From positions 1 to 50,811 of the forward strand of contig JAJPKS010000219.1 in NCBI GenBank assembly GCA_021323605.1: a stretch of DNA of 50,811 nucleotides, given 5' to 3'. The stretch is from Bacillota bacterium. Lineage in GTDB: Bacteria > Chloroflexota > Dormibacteria > Dormibacterales > Dormibacteraceae. This document shows, in pieces, positions 33,788-42,313 of this stretch (position 1 is the first letter of the stretch; the number at the start of each line of letters is the position of its first letter). The notes under the pieces are model-generated. The model was not told the origin of the DNA. It saw only the letters and a list, made by a program, of their open reading frames with translations, and made no database searches. Both the position numbers and the translations under genes were made by a program.

Positions 33788-35407
33788 CTACCCCTGACCT
33801 GCCATCAAGCACCGTGCCGTGATGCGTTCCTTGGTGACCTCGTCCCCGGCCAGCTCGCCCGCCAGCCGGCCCCTGGTGAAGATCAGGACCCGGTCGCACA
33901 GCGCCGCCACCTGCTCATGATCCGCGCTCGCGCAGACGACGGCCGTGCCCGCGGCCGCGGCTTCCCGCACCAGCCGCGTGATCCGCTGCCGGGCCCCCAC
34001 GTCCACGCCCTGCGTCGGCTCGTGCAGCAGGAGCAGTCGGGGTCTGGTCTGGAGCCACTTCGCGAGCACGACCTTCTGCTGGTTCCCCCCGGACAACGCC
34101 GCATAGGGAAGGGCCGGGTCCGGCGGCCGGACGTCGAAGGCGCTCATGAGCCGGTGCGCGTCCCGTCTCATCAGTGACCAGGAGAGGGCCAGGCGCCGGA
34201 AGTAGTTACGGAGGACCGGAAGCGTCAGGTTGTCGGTGGTCGACAGAGAGCCGACGCTACCGTCTCGCTGACGGTCGGCCGGGATGAGGCCGATGCCGGC
34301 GGCGATGGCGCGGGAGGGCGTCAGCGAGTCGAGGCGGAGGCTGCGACCGTCCACCTCCAGCTCACCGGCCGTGGCCGTCCGGGCCCCGAAGAGCAGGTAC
34401 GGGATCTCCTCGTACCCGGCTCCCACGAGCCCGGTGAGTCCCAGCACCTCGTGCTCGTGGACCTCGAAGCTCGTGCGCTGCAGCTGCCCGCCGCACAGCT
34501 CGCGGACGCACACGAGGGGCCGTTCGCGACGGGGTTCGCGGGGGAGCTCCTCCACGCCCTGCAGCTCCCGCCCGACGATCAGGTGAACCAGCTCGCCGTG
34601 GCTCGTCTGCGCCGTCCGGACCGAGCCGACCCGCCTGCCGTTGCGCAGCACGGTGACCCGGTCGGTGATGGCCATGACCTCGTCGAGATCGTGGGATACG
34701 AAGACCACGCCGGCATTCGAGCGCGCGATCTGTCGAACCAGGGCGAAGAGCCGATCCACCTGGTCCCTGGGCAGGAAGGCCGTGGGTTCGTCGAGGAAGA
34801 GCAGACCCTGCTCGGTGTGTGCCTGGGCGCTGCTCCGCCTCATGCCCTCGACGGCGCGCACGATCGCCAGCAGCGCCCGCTCCACCGCCGACAGTTCGGC
34901 CACGCGCGCACGCGGATCGAGGTCCAGGCCGTAGCGCTGGAAGGTTCGGCGAGCCATCAGCCGCTCCCGCTTCCAGGAGATGTAGAGGCGTCCCCGCCCC
35001 GCGAGGTCGCCGACCCGGAGGTTCTCGAGGACGGTCAGGCTGGGGATGAGGCCGAGGTCCTGGTGCACGAAGTCCATGCCCAGCCTCCGGAACTGCCCGG
35101 GCGCCAGCGGGAGCTTGACCGGGGTGCTGCGGATCCGGATCTCCCCGGCGTCGGGGGCATGGTAACCGGCGAGGATCTTGATCAGGGTCGACTTGCCCGA
35201 CCCATTCTCGCCCAGCAGGCCGTGTACCTCTCCGGGCAGCACGTCGAGGGAGACGTCGACCAGCGCCCGTGTCCCGCCGAAGGACTTGGAGAGCCCGCGA
35301 ACGGTCAGGATCGGAGCTCGCTCCGGCGAGATCGTCGCTCCGTCCGGCCCCGATCGTCCCCCCGGCGTCTCCTTCCCCGGGGTCATTCGGCTCAGCTCAC
35401 GCCCCAC
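33788..35407 (-). CDS. Sugar-type ABC transporter ATPase with two ABC domains
   Basis: The 539-aa protein has two ABC domains as in RbsA/MglA. Domain 1 has Walker A GENGSGKST, a changed signature LSAVERALLAIVRA, Walker B LLFLDEPTAFL and an H-loop FVSHDLDE. Domain 2 has a Walker A variant (GLVGAGYEEIPYL), the good signature LSGGNQQKVVLAKWL, and LLLHEPTQGVDVG. The weak first signature and the unusual second P-loop are in line with the asymmetric ATPases of this family. The protein powers import through the neighbouring permease. Its start overlaps the binding-protein stop region by 16 bp. Confidence 0.9.
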   Translation of the reverse strand: MGRELSRMTPGKETPGGRSGPDGATISPERAPILTVRGLSKSFGGTRALVDVSLDVLPGEVHGLLGENGSGKSTLIKILAGYHAPDAGEIRIRSTPVKLPLAPGQFRRLGMDFVHQDLGLIPSLTVLENLRVGDLAGRGRLYISWKRERLMARRTFQRYGLDLDPRARVAELSAVERALLAIVRAVEGMRRSSAQAHTEQGLLFLDEPTAFLPRDQVDRLFALVRQIARSNAGVVFVSHDLDEVMAITDRVTVLRNGRRVGSVRTAQTSHGELVHLIVGRELQGVEELPREPRRERPLVCVRELCGGQLQRTSFEVHEHEVLGLTGLVGAGYEEIPYLLFGARTATAGELEVDGRSLRLDSLTPSRAIAAGIGLIPADRQRDGSVGSLSTTDNLTLPVLRNYFRRLALSWSLMRRDAHRLMSAFDVRPPDPALPYAALSGGNQQKVVLAKWLQTRPRLLLLHEPTQGVDVGARQRITRLVREAAAAGTAVVCASADHEQVAALCDRVLIFTRGRLAGELAGDEVTKERITARCLMAGQG

Positions 35408-36558
35408 AGGTGCTTGTAGCCGCTCACGTAGGCGTCGCCGTACCCGGTCGACAGCCTGGGCGGATTGCCGGCATCGTTGACGTTCGCCCTGGTGAAGATG
35501 CGAAGGGCCGTGTGCTCATCGATCGTCCGGGGAAGGTTCGTGCTGGAAAGGACCCGTGCCCCGGCGTCGATGTAGGCCCAGCCCAGCCAGTCCAGGTTCT
35601 CGCCCACGTCCATGGTGACGATCTCACCGGTCTGCATGTATCCGAGCACGAAAGGGGTGCCATTGTACGTGGAGATGTGGACTTTCCCCGTCCGACCCGT
35701 AGCCGTTACCGCCGGTACGATGAACTGAGACATGGAGTCGTAGATGGGGATGATGTAGTTGATGTTGGGATCCCGGTTCAAGGCGGACTGAACTTCGGTC
35801 TGGATCTTGGTCGACCAGTCGGCCACGGGCACGTTGACGAACGTCGCCTTGCAGGAGGAGCTGCAGCGCTGGGCGAAGACGCGCTTGATGCCGTTCACCA
35901 GGGGCGGCGTCCCGGTGACCTCATTGGAGGTGACCACGAGCACGTCGGCGCGCCCCCGGGTGTCGAGCACCACCCAGTCGGCCATCAGTCGCGCGGCCTC
36001 GTCGTAGGGGGCGGGCACGCTGTAGTTGACGGCGACGGGAGTCTGCGAAGCGGCGTAGACGTGGATGGCGAGGACGGGGATGCTCGCCTGTTGAGCTTGC
36101 GCGATCTGGGGACCGACCACCCTGGGATCCACGCCCCCGAAGTCGTAGATGAGGTTGACGTGGCGGTTCAACGCCTCACCGTAGCACTGCACCCACTGGG
36201 CAACCTGGCCCTGCGTGGTGCAGTTGACGAAGTTCATATCCAACATCTTGGCCGCCTGCGCCATCGCGTTGCCGATGTTGGCCGCAAACGGGTTGGCGCT
36301 CGAGTCCGGGATGTAGAAGACCGTCTTTCCCGCCACTCTGGCCCTGTCGATGGACGGACCCGGCGCGGTGAACGTGGGCAGGCCGGCATACCTGTTGATC
36401 TCTGCCCTGACCGCGGAGAGGTTGGCCTGGCTGGCCCCGCCGGACCCTGCCGAGGGGGTCGACCCACCACAGGCCGCCAGGCTGAGAAGCCCCATCAGGG
36501 CAGCCAGCCATCGTGGCCACCCGCCCCACCCGTCGCGCCGGCTCGCCCGGTTCAGCAT
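35392..36558 (-). CDS. Sugar-type ABC substrate-binding lipoprotein
   Basis: The 388-aa protein begins with a lipoprotein signal (basic start, hydrophobic stretch and LAAC lipobox with C30) and a Ser/Gly-rich linker. It then has a type-1 periplasmic binding domain (Peripla_BP_4 layout): TVFYIPDSSANPFAANIGN, LIYDFGGVDPRVVG, PVLAIHVYAAS, and IIPIYDSMSQFIVPAV. It delivers the ligand to the permease and ATPase encoded downstream. The ligand cannot be deduced, but the absence of clear sugar-kinase genes and the PuuE-like gene nearby make a purine-degradation product possible. GGGAGG precedes the ATG. Confidence 0.88.
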   Translation of the reverse strand: MLNRASRRDGWGGWPRWLAALMGLLSLAACGGSTPSAGSGGASQANLSAVRAEINRYAGLPTFTAPGPSIDRARVAGKTVFYIPDSSANPFAANIGNAMAQAAKMLDMNFVNCTTQGQVAQWVQCYGEALNRHVNLIYDFGGVDPRVVGPQIAQAQQASIPVLAIHVYAASQTPVAVNYSVPAPYDEAARLMADWVVLDTRGRADVLVVTSNEVTGTPPLVNGIKRVFAQRCSSSCKATFVNVPVADWSTKIQTEVQSALNRDPNINYIIPIYDSMSQFIVPAVTATGRTGKVHISTYNGTPFVLGYMQTGEIVTMDVGENLDWLGWAYIDAGARVLSSTNLPRTIDEHTALRIFTRANVNDAGNPPRLSTGYGDAYVSGYKHLWGVS

Positions 36559-36605
36559 GTTCGCATCCTCCCTGCCTGGGTCGGCCCTCCGACCACGGAG
36601 TGTTC

Positions 36606-36638
36606 GTCTACAATAGACCTAAACACCTCGTGGGTCAA
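36606..36638 (-). promoter_or_regulatory. Promoter and palindromic operator of the ribose-type ABC operon
   Basis: On the minus strand TTGACC (36638-36633) and TATTGT (36615-36610) are 17 nt apart, a good sigma70 promoter about 50 bp before the lipoprotein ATG. The 13-bp palindrome GTCTACAATAGAC (36606-36618) overlaps the -10 box and is of the size and symmetry bound by GntR regulators. I infer autoregulation through the GntR gene at the operon end. Confidence 0.6.
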
Positions 36639-36759
36639 ATGCACCGATGGATGGGACGGCAAGGGGGACCGGGATGCCGGGCGCGGAGCACCGGCCCGGC
36701 CTCAGCGTCGGGCTGGAGGGCCCGCAGGCCACGCCCAGCGGGCGATTGCAGGGTGGGAC

Positions 36760-37437
36760 CGTCCCCGGTCGCCGGCCGCTCGGGGACGGGTCGGGCGATC
36801 ACGATCGTCTTCGCCGGTCAGGATGCCGATCCGCCTCTCGGCGACCTTCGGCCCTCCTCATGCACAGGAGGTGGGTGTCCTCCACCGACCAGGTGGTACG
36901 TGAAGCCGGCCGGGCGGTGGTCTTCGGGCCGGCCGACGTGGACCGCAAGGAGGACGTCGGCCGGGTCTTCGGGGCTCTGGCCGGCCGCCCCGGATGCCTC
37001 GACGTGCCGGTGAACTGCGGGCGCCCTGATGCCACGGACGGGGGTCGAGATCGAGTTCGTCGAGCGGCGACGGTGCTCTACACCAACCTCACCGCCCGTC
37101 CGTTGACCGCCCGTGCCATCATCCCCCGGCCACGGGGGTCGCCGACGGTGAGCGGCGTCAGCGTCTCCTCCATCCCCGGTCGGGCGGGAACCAGGACCGC
37201 CGCCGGCCGCTGCGCCAGCCAGAGGGGGAGTGAAAAAGCCGACCCGGCAGCTGGCGGTCGATCCGGCGCCTTCCGGCCTCCGTGTCGACGCCGCGGCTTC
37301 GGGGGCGACCGTCACGGCCGTGTCAGCCCCGTTCCGCAGCCCGCCCGGGACCATGGCCGAACACCGCCGGCGGACGTTGCTGCCGGATCTCGGCGACCCG
37401 CACGGCGTGGCCCATGCCACACTCCCTCCGTCCTCGC
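36760..37437 (+). pseudogene. Short-chain dehydrogenase pseudogene with at least two frameshifts
   Basis: Three in-order pieces of a classical SDR lie in alternating frames. Piece one (about 36768-36833) reads VAGRSGTGRAITIVFAG, the NAD-binding Gly-rich motif. Piece two (about 36893-37205) includes AVVFGPADV, CLDVPVNCG and VSVSSIPGRAG. Piece three (about 37230-37437) reads LAVDPAPSGLRVDAAASGAT and LGDPHGVAHATL, matching the C-terminal SDR segment. The catalytic Tyr and Lys after the Ser are lost (RCASQ). No frame spans all three, so it is non-functional. It lies upstream of, and on the same strand as, the DUF3891 gene. Confidence 0.83.
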
Positions 37438-37491
37438 AGGGGGCCCCTTCCGTCACCGGCCACCGTTCGGTCGTCGAGGGTGGATCTGCGC

Positions 37492-38289
37492 GTGATCGTC
37501 CGCGAACTCGACGGTGACTGGGTCGTGATCGAGCAGGCGGAGCACGCACGCCATGCCGGGGAACTGGCCCAGGCCTGGTCGCGAGGGCCGCTGGGGAACG
37601 GCCTCATCGCCCCCGGCCTCGTGGTCGCGACCCGGCTCCACGACATCGGCTGGACGGAGCCCGATGCGGAGCCACGCCTCGATCCCGAGACCGGGGGGCC
37701 CCAACATTTCACCCGTGTCCACGATCGGCTCCACGCCGGCTTCTACACGGCTGGGATCCTGCAGGTGGCGGCGGTGGACGACTATGCCGGTTACCTGGTC
37801 AGCCTCCATGCCACCGGCATCTACGCGGGCAGGTTCGCGTGGAGCGGCCTCGAGCCCATCGCCTGGGAGTCGCTCGGGGAGAGGGGTTGGCGCTTCCTCG
37901 ACGAACAGGCGGTCTTCCGCCGCCGGTTGGCGGCCCGGATCGCGGTCTCGGACCCGGACGCGATCGAGTTCGAGCGAGTCTGGCACGACTACATGCTGCT
38001 GCAGACCTTCGACTACCTCTCGCTCCTCGTCTGCGCCGGCGTGGAGTCGAACCGATGCGGGCCCGTTCCCACGGGTGGCCACACCTGGGGCCACCTCCGC
38101 GTGGAGCGCACCTCGCCCTGCTCGGTCGAGCTCGACCCGTTTCCGTTCACCGGCGATCGCATCGATCTGACGGTCAGCTGCCGCCGGCTGGCCGCCGTTC
38201 GTTTCCGGAGCGACGCCGAGCTGCGCGACGCGCTGAGCGCGACCCCTGGCACGGAACTCGTCAACACCTTCGTCCGCAGCCGGCGCTGA
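37492..38289 (+). CDS. DUF3891 family protein
   Basis: The 265-aa protein starts MIVRELDGDWVVIEQAEHARHAGELA, which is the usual start of DUF3891 and fixes the GTG at 37492 (GTG at 37480 is an alternative). HDIGWTEPDAEP and GPQHFTRVHDRLHAGFY include His/Asp residues that recur in the family, with SLHATGIYAG after them. A role in metal binding is plausible from the HD-like His/Asp pattern, but no activity is known to me. It follows the SDR pseudogene and is convergent to the dipeptide-type permease gene. Confidence 0.75.
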   Translation: MIVRELDGDWVVIEQAEHARHAGELAQAWSRGPLGNGLIAPGLVVATRLHDIGWTEPDAEPRLDPETGGPQHFTRVHDRLHAGFYTAGILQVAAVDDYAGYLVSLHATGIYAGRFAWSGLEPIAWESLGERGWRFLDEQAVFRRRLAARIAVSDPDAIEFERVWHDYMLLQTFDYLSLLVCAGVESNRCGPVPTGGHTWGHLRVERTSPCSVELDPFPFTGDRIDLTVSCRRLAAVRFRSDAELRDALSATPGTELVNTFVRSRR

Positions 38290-38586
38290 ACCATCTCCGG
38301 CGGTCTTTCCCTCGCGCCCGCGGTCGCACGAGCCGACGGAAGCCCGGGCGGCAACGGGCTGTCGGCCACCGACAACGACGGCACCGGCGGCCACAGCCGC
38401 CGCCCCGCCCTCAACCTCGCCGGGACGACGATCGGACCCGGGCATGGCATCGACGGCGGGCGCACCGCCCGCCTGCTGCGCGACTCCTCGTGGCCTCTCG
38501 GGCCTCCGGCCGGGAGCCCCGAAGGCCCGTGCGGTCCGGAGGCGGTCCCCCGGCCGGGGCCCGTCACCCTTCGAGCGCCGCCGGGC
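38290..38586. other. Intergenic stretch between convergent genes
   Basis: I see no supported gene here. One frame has a stretch DGTGGHSRRPALNLAG then GIDGGRTARLL that faintly recalls an M50 protease DGGR motif, too weak to call. The palindrome CCCCGGCCGGGG at 38548-38559 could form a short hairpin near both gene ends. Confidence 0.4.
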
Positions 38587-39501
38587 TCAGGACCTCGGGT
38601 CCCCCGCCAGGCGGGACGTCCCGCCGACGTCGAAGGCGTCACGAACGGCGTCCCCGAGCAGGTTGAAGGCGAGCACGCTGATCATGATGGCGAGGCCCGG
38701 GAAGGCCCCCAGCCACCAGTCGGTGAGGATGTACGTGCGGCTGTCGGCCAGCATCGCGCCCCATTCCGGGGTCGGGGGCTGGGCGCCGAGGCCGAGGAAG
38801 CCAAGCCCCGCCACCTCGAGGATGGAGATGCCGAAGAGAAGGGTGGCCTGGGCGATGGCCGGCGGGGCGACGTTGGGCAGGGCGTGGCGGAGCACGATCC
38901 CGGTCCGGCTCACCCCCAGGGCCCGGGCCGCCTCCACGTACTGCTCCTCGCGCACGGCCAGGGCGGCGCTCCGGACCAGGCGCGCGAACTGGGGCACGTA
39001 AACCACCCCGATCGCGATCACCGCCGGGGTGAGGCCCGTGCCCAGGATGGCGATCACGACCATCGCCAGCAGGAGGTACGGAAAGGCGAGGAGCATGTCC
39101 ACCACCCTCATCACCACCGCGTCCGCCCACCTCCGGGAGAAGGCGGCCACCAGTCCGAGCAGGGAGCCGAAGAACAGCGCCACCGCGTCCGCCAGGAGCC
39201 CCACCAGGAGGGCCAGTCGAGCCCCGGACAGGACGCGGCTCAGGATGTCGCGACCGAACTGGTCGGTGCCCAGCCAGTGGCGGGCGGAGGGCGGCTGGAG
39301 CTGGTCGGCCAGGTTCTGTGCGATCGGGTTGTAGGGAGCCAGCAACGGTCCGACCAGCGCCACCACCACCAGTCCGGCCACCATCACCAGGCCCAGCGCG
39401 TGCAGCCTGCGGGCGGTGAGCGCGCGCCACGCGCTCAGGACGGGCGACGGCCGCGGCACGGGTTCGGCACCCGCCTCCCAGCCGAACAGCTCCTCGGCCA
39501 T
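38587..39501 (-). CDS. Oligopeptide/dipeptide-type ABC permease (DppC/OppC-like)
   Basis: The 304-aa protein has an OppC-type N-terminal segment (helix at 34-53 and LAPYNPIAQNLADQLQPPSARHWLGTDQFGRD) and the BPD_transp_1 core with GARLALLVGL, FPYLLLAMVVIAILG, and the coupling motif EAARALGVSRTGIVLRHALPN. Together with the DppB-like permease it forms the channel for a peptide-type compound. It is the last gene of the operon, and no OppD/OppF ATPase follows. Only 1 bp separates it from the preceding permease gene. Confidence 0.92.
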   Translation of the reverse strand: MAEELFGWEAGAEPVPRPSPVLSAWRALTARRLHALGLVMVAGLVVVALVGPLLAPYNPIAQNLADQLQPPSARHWLGTDQFGRDILSRVLSGARLALLVGLLADAVALFFGSLLGLVAAFSRRWADAVVMRVVDMLLAFPYLLLAMVVIAILGTGLTPAVIAIGVVYVPQFARLVRSAALAVREEQYVEAARALGVSRTGIVLRHALPNVAPPAIAQATLLFGISILEVAGLGFLGLGAQPPTPEWGAMLADSRTYILTDWWLGAFPGLAIMISVLAFNLLGDAVRDAFDVGGTSRLAGDPRS

Positions 39502-39502
39502 C

Positions 39503-40507
39503 TCAGCCCTGCCTCTGACGGGGGTCGAGCAAGCCGTAGCTCAGGTCCACGGCCAGGTTGATGACGGTGAAGACCACGGCCGTGAGCACGACCGTGGCCT
39601 CGATCACCGGATAGTCACGGGAGAGGATGGCGTTCACCGCCACCCGTCCCAGGCCGGGCAGGGCGAACACGGTCTCGGTCAGGATCGCCCCGCTGAGCAG
39701 GGTCCCGAACTGGAGGCCGATGGTGGTGACGACCGGGAGCAGGGCGTTGGGGAGCGCGTGCCGGTAGATCACCCGGGCCCGGCTCGCGCCCTTGGCCCGC
39801 GCCGTCTGCACGTAGGGGTTCCGGAGTACCTCGAGCATGCTGGCGCGGGTGATCCGGGCGATCACGGCGGTGGGCAACAGGGCCAGGGTGACAACCGGGA
39901 GCACGAGGTGCCAGAGCACGTCGCCCACCGCGGGCCAGTTGCCGGTCAAAAGGCCGTCGAGCAGCGGTATGCCCGTGATCCGGTCCAGCGCCACGCCGGA
40001 GGAGAGGACCCCCCCGATCGGGAACAGCCGCAGGACCCCGCCCCCCAGCAGGAGCAGGAGCAGCCCGGTCCAGAAGACGGGGGCGGAGGTCCCGACCAGC
40101 GTGACCAGCATCGCCGTCCCCTCGGCCATCCCGCCCGCCCGGGTGGCGGATGCGATCCCCAGCCAGACGCCGACGGCGCCGGCCACGGCCAGCGCCAGCA
40201 CGGCCAGCTCGAAGGTGAGTGGGAAGGCCGTCAACACCTCCTGCACGGCCGGCCGCCGGGTCTGGAGCGAGATGCCGAAGTCGCCCCGCACCGCCGAGGA
40301 CAGGAATCGCCAGTACTGGACCCAGAGCGGATCGTCGAGCCCGAGCTGCCGCCGGATCTCCGCGATCTGCTGCGGCGTGGCCTTCTCCCCGCCGATCATC
40401 TGAGCGACATCGCCGGGGACCACGTGCAGGGCGACGAACGTGATCACGGTCACGCCCAGGACGACCAGCACCGCCTGCAGGACGCGGCCGGCGACGTATC
40501 GAGCCAC
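39503..40507 (-). CDS. Oligopeptide/dipeptide-type ABC permease (DppB/OppB-like)
   Basis: The 334-aa protein begins ARYVAGRVLQAVLVVLGVTVITFV, typical of DppB. IRRQLGLDDPLWVQYWRFL and GDFGISLQTRRP follow, then the core helices and the coupling EAA-like motif NPYVQTARAKGASRARVIYRHALPNA. It pairs with the DppC-like permease downstream. It starts 3 nt after the binding-protein stop, showing tight co-translation. Confidence 0.92.
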   Translation of the reverse strand: MARYVAGRVLQAVLVVLGVTVITFVALHVVPGDVAQMIGGEKATPQQIAEIRRQLGLDDPLWVQYWRFLSSAVRGDFGISLQTRRPAVQEVLTAFPLTFELAVLALAVAGAVGVWLGIASATRAGGMAEGTAMLVTLVGTSAPVFWTGLLLLLLGGGVLRLFPIGGVLSSGVALDRITGIPLLDGLLTGNWPAVGDVLWHLVLPVVTLALLPTAVIARITRASMLEVLRNPYVQTARAKGASRARVIYRHALPNALLPVVTTIGLQFGTLLSGAILTETVFALPGLGRVAVNAILSRDYPVIEATVVLTAVVFTVINLAVDLSYGLLDPRQRQG

Positions 40508-40510
40508 GGG

Positions 40511-42190
40511 CTACGTGCTGAGCCAGACCCGGTGCATGCCGAAGTACATCTCGGTGGGGTTGAGCAACAGCCCCCGAACCTTCTTCGAGGCCGCGCGCAC
40601 CTGCTTCACGCTGTTGAGCCAGACCCAGGGGGCGTCGTCCCAGATCGTCTTCTGCACCTGCTGGTAGAGGGCCGTCCGTTTCGACTGGTCGGCGATGCCG
40701 CGGGCCTGGTCCAGGACGCGGTCCACGGCCGGGTTCGAGTAGTGGGCCTGGTTGCCGGCCGGTATCCCGGAGGTCCCGTAGAGGGGGGACAGGAAGTCGT
40801 CCGGATCCCCGTTGTCGCCCGACCAGCCGGTGAGCGCCATGTCCGAGAGGCCACGATCTCGGACCTTGGCCAGGTACGCGGTCCACTCCAGCTGCTGGAG
40901 CGTCACGTTGACGCCTGCCTTCTGGAAATCGGCCTGGAGCGCCGTGCCCAGCCGGGCGCCTCCGGCGGGGTTGTACCCACGGGTGGTGTTGTAGATCCAC
41001 AGGGTGAGGTTGAGGCCGTCCCCGTAGCCCGCTTCCCTGAGCAGCTGCTTCGCCTTCGCGATGTCCTGCGGGTAGGGAGAAAGCGAGGTGCTCGTGCCCC
41101 ATTCCACGGTGGGCAGGGGAGCCCTCATGGGCGGCGCCAGGTTGGCGAACAGGTACTTGTTCAGGCTTTCCTTGTCAACCGCGTAGTTGAGGGCCTGACG
41201 CACTCGCCTGTCGTCGAACGGCTTGTGGTCGACGGGCAACGCCACGCCCAGCACCACCAGCCCGGGCTGGGTGAGCAGCTGGAGGTTCGGGTCCTGCGCG
41301 ATGACCTTCACCTGCTCGGGGGAGACGTCGGTGAGAACGTCGACCTCGCCGTTGCGCAGCTTGAGCAGGGCGGTGGAGGGATCGGGCACCACCTGGTACA
41401 CGATCTGCTCCAGGTGGGGCTTGCCCCCCCAGTAGTCGGGATTCGCCTTGAGCGTGATGTGGTCGTTCGGAATCCACTCCACGAAGGAGAACGGCCCCGT
41501 CCCGACCGGGTGCTGCTGCAGGCCGTACCCGTACCTGTCGACCGCGGCCGGGCTGGTCACCCCCGACCAGACCATGGCCAGGTTGGTGAGCAACGTGGCG
41601 TCCGGGGCCTTGAGCTCCAGTCGCACCGTGGCGGCGTCGACCTTGGTGTAAGCGCGGATGCCGCTGAAGGTGAAGTCGACGAAGCTGTCGATGCCCTGCT
41701 GGTTCCCGTAGTAGTGGGGGTTCTGCTTGTTGAGCAAGCGGTCGAGCCAGGCGATGACCGCGTCGGCGTCGAAGGGCGAGCCGTCGTGGAAACGGACTCC
41801 CTTGCGCAGATGGAACGTGTAGGTGGTCGCGTCGGGGGAGACGTCCCAGCTCTCGGCCAGACCGGGCGCGACCTCGGTGGTGCCGGGCTTGTAGGAGGTG
41901 AGGCCGTCGTAGATCGCGGACATGACGTAGCCGGCGTTGTTGTTGAGCACCGATTCCGGATCGAGGCCATTGGCATCGGCGCCGATCGCGATCCGCAGCG
42001 TGCCCCCGGCCCGGGGCGAGCCGCCGGCCTGGCCGGTGCCGTACTGCTGGCCGGAGCCGCAGCCGCTGAGCAGAAAGTCGAGCGGGCCGAAGGCCGTGGC
42101 GGCCAGCCCGAGGCCGGCGGCGCCGTACAGGAACCGGCGCCGGGTCATCTCCCCTCGTCGCATCCTCTCCACCTCAGATCGGTTCTCCAT
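40511..42190 (-). CDS. Peptide-type ABC substrate-binding protein (SBP_bac_5), Tat lipoprotein
   Basis: The ~559-aa protein has a twin-arginine signal (TRRRFLYGAAG, 16-26) followed by a lipobox (LLSGC, C44). It would be exported folded and lipid-anchored. The SBP_bac_5 domain follows with LRIAIGADANGLDPESVLNN, PGLAESWDVSPDATTYTFHLRKGVRFHDG, and IVYQVVPDPSTALLKLRNGEVD. Such proteins bind oligopeptides, nickel complexes or sugars. GGGAGG precedes the ATG at 42190; a later ATG at 42163, with GAGGTG, is also possible. The surrounding amidase and dehydrogenase genes suggest a cyclic or acylated amide ligand. Confidence 0.88.
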   Translation of the reverse strand: MENRSEVERMRRGEMTRRRFLYGAAGLGLAATAFGPLDFLLSGCGSGQQYGTGQAGGSPRAGGTLRIAIGADANGLDPESVLNNNAGYVMSAIYDGLTSYKPGTTEVAPGLAESWDVSPDATTYTFHLRKGVRFHDGSPFDADAVIAWLDRLLNKQNPHYYGNQQGIDSFVDFTFSGIRAYTKVDAATVRLELKAPDATLLTNLAMVWSGVTSPAAVDRYGYGLQQHPVGTGPFSFVEWIPNDHITLKANPDYWGGKPHLEQIVYQVVPDPSTALLKLRNGEVDVLTDVSPEQVKVIAQDPNLQLLTQPGLVVLGVALPVDHKPFDDRRVRQALNYAVDKESLNKYLFANLAPPMRAPLPTVEWGTSTSLSPYPQDIAKAKQLLREAGYGDGLNLTLWIYNTTRGYNPAGGARLGTALQADFQKAGVNVTLQQLEWTAYLAKVRDRGLSDMALTGWSGDNGDPDDFLSPLYGTSGIPAGNQAHYSNPAVDRVLDQARGIADQSKRTALYQQVQKTIWDDAPWVWLNSVKQVRAASKKVRGLLLNPTEMYFGMHRVWLST

Positions 42191-42313
42191 GGCCGCCTCC
42201 CTCGCTGGCATGAGCTTGCGCATCCCCACCCCCGCCGCGGACGGTCGCGAGCCGCTCCGCCCCCGGCCAACCCTCCGCCGGGGTCCAGCACGACCGGGCG
42301 CCGCCCCTGGCCC

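Noticed and set aside
34451..35419. Plus-strand frame of about 322 codons opposite the ABC ATPase
   Set aside because: Antisense shadow of the ATPase gene with no recognisable domain.
38340..38480. Possible M50-type protease remnant (LNLAG ... GIDGGRTARLL)
   Set aside because: Only a DGGR-like motif in one frame; no HExxH or other helices found, so chance in GC-rich sequence is likely.
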